Shown one piece after another: positions 63,516-64,000 of a stretch of 64,000 bases of DNA (the first letter of the stretch is position 1; each line of letters starts with the position of its first letter). The stretch lies in assembly GCA_050697555.1 (NCBI GenBank), contig JBOHAD010000004.1, positions 1-64,000 of the forward strand, in the 5' to 3' direction. Under the pieces are notes generated by a model. That model was given only the letters and a program-made list of their open reading frames with translations, made no database searches and had not been told where the DNA came from. The stretch is from DASQWP01 sp050697555. GTDB taxonomy: Bacteria; Actinomycetota; Thermoleophilia; Gaiellales; Gaiellaceae. The position numbers were made by a program, and so were the translations under genes.

Positions 63516-63540
63516 GCGGAAGGGAAAGTGTAGCGCCCGC

Positions 63541-63798
63541 CTAGCGGCGCGAGCGGTCGTCGCGCTCCTCGATCACCGGCAGGTTGGCGAGGTCTCGCTC
63601 GACGCTCTTGGCGAACTCGTCGTCGCCCTCTTCCTCCTCGCCCTGGATGAGCTGGAGCCTCTCCTTCCGCCGGCGGCGCGAGCGGGCGGCCCAGGCCTGG
63701 CCGCCGAACCGCTCGGACAGCCGCGGCCACTCCGCCCCGACGAGCACGAGGACTGCACACGCGAGCAGCACGATCGCGACGATGCCCACGTCACTCAT
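63541..63798 (-). CDS. small single-TM protein with charged C-terminal domain
   Basis: An 85-aa protein: SDVGIVAIVLLACAVLVLVG is the N-terminal transmembrane helix, then a basic segment AARSRRRRKERLQLIQGEEE and an acidic-basic tail (GDDEFAKSVERDLANLPVIE). It resembles small actinobacterial membrane anchors of unknown role. ATG 63798; no strong ribosome binding site. It lies next to tRNA-Leu. Confidence 0.65.
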   Translation of the reverse strand: MSDVGIVAIVLLACAVLVLVGAEWPRLSERFGGQAWAARSRRRRKERLQLIQGEEEEGDDEFAKSVERDLANLPVIEERDDRSRR

Positions 63799-63848
63799 TG
63801 TAGTCCGCGGTGCTAAGGCTTCGACGGGGCGCCGCCGATAACGCGCCC

Positions 63849-64000
63849 ATGCCCGCCTCGGACGTCCCGCTCTCCTTCGCTCTCTTCGCCGTCCTCTGCT
63901 GGGCCGTCCTCGGCCGCGCGATGCTCGTCTACGTGCACAAGCTTCCGCCTACCTGCCGGAGCTGCGGGCTCAAGCTCGAGCGCCGATTCCTCGGCGAGAC
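63849..64000 (+). CDS. membrane-anchored zinc-ribbon protein, N-terminal fragment
   Basis: Runs off the right edge after about 50 codons. SFALFAVLCWAVLGRAMLVY is a transmembrane helix and VHKLPPTCRSCGLKLERRFL opens a zinc ribbon (first CxxC of the pair). This order, TM then ribbon, differs from the ribbon-then-TM proteins earlier in the window. ATG 63849 was chosen as the first in-frame start. The function is unknown. Confidence 0.55.
   Translation, partial: MPASDVPLSFALFAVLCWAVLGRAMLVYVHKLPPTCRSCGLKLERRFLGE

Noticed and set aside
1..64000. CRISPR array, rRNA operon, prophage or complete insertion sequence
   Set aside because: No regularly spaced repeats, rRNA signatures, phage structural genes or transposase genes were seen; apart from the tRNA-Gly element the window is ordinary chromosomal coding DNA.

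Overview
This is one contiguous chromosomal stretch from a high-GC actinobacterium. Several signs point that way: a whiA-gap-pgk-tpiA-gpmI glycolysis cluster, a HemQ-type coproheme decarboxylase, a fused PafB/PafC-like WYL regulator beside dinB, many GTG/TTG starts, and TANNNT -10 boxes placed 6-9 nt before start codons, the signature of leaderless transcription. Protein style suggests the class Thermoleophilia, but that is an inference. Nearly all of the window is coding. No CRISPR array, rRNA or complete insertion sequence was seen.

Layout. 0-5 kb: hydroxyacyl-CoA dehydrogenase (partial), aldehyde dehydrogenase, zinc-ribbon and SPOR-like proteins, dinB. 5-13 kb: fused WYL regulator, orphan histidine kinase, queG, quinone oxidoreductase, an AhpD-like protein and a SufT-like protein. 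12.8-16.8 kb: a tightly coupled four-gene operon with metallophosphoesterase, cyclic 2,3-diphosphoglycerate synthetase, 2-phosphoglycerate kinase and a divergent GlpX paralogue. 17-24 kb: hpt, a peptidoglycan hydrolase, and cytochrome c maturation (ccmE, ccmF, ccmI-like). 24-27 kb: Grx4/BolA, a secreted peptidase, small proteins. 27.4-29.1 kb: a very small element flanked by 42-bp copies of the 3' half of tRNA-Gly(CCC). 29-37 kb: Flp-type pilin, fructose-bisphosphate aldolase, canonical GlpX, an EamA transporter, a KhtTU-like K+/H+ antiporter, argS. 37-46 kb: an M48 protease, an ECF sigma factor, gpmI-tpiA-pgk-gap, whiA, ogt. 46-56 kb: P5C dehydrogenase, haem peroxidase, two secreted proteins, a DsbA-like gene with an in-frame TGA at its active-site cysteine position, uvrC, cobB. 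56-64 kb: diadenylate cyclase, hemQ, three frameshifted genes, membrane proteins, Bcp, tRNA-Leu(CAG).

Functionally, central three-carbon metabolism is unusually well represented: aldolase, two GlpX proteins, GAPDH, PGK, TPI and GpmI, plus a 2-phosphoglycerate branch leading to cyclic 2,3-diphosphoglycerate, a solute best known from thermophilic methanogens. Diadenylate cyclase and the K+/H+ antiporter could be linked through c-di-AMP. DNA repair is represented by dinB, the PafBC-like regulator, an endonuclease IV-like protein, ogt and uvrC.

The most notable observations are: (1) the bacterial cyclic-2,3-DPG operon; (2) the probable selenocysteine DsbA-like protein with a hairpin at SECIS distance; (3) three genes (gpmI, hpt and an AhpD-like gene) whose only sensible starts are GTA or ATA overlapping the upstream TAA/TAG stop; (4) pervasive leaderless promoters, including divergent genes sharing a -10 core; (5) duplicated 3' ends of gap and of tRNA-Gly; and (6) dispersed GGGGTCTGACCCC palindromes, one inside gpmI.
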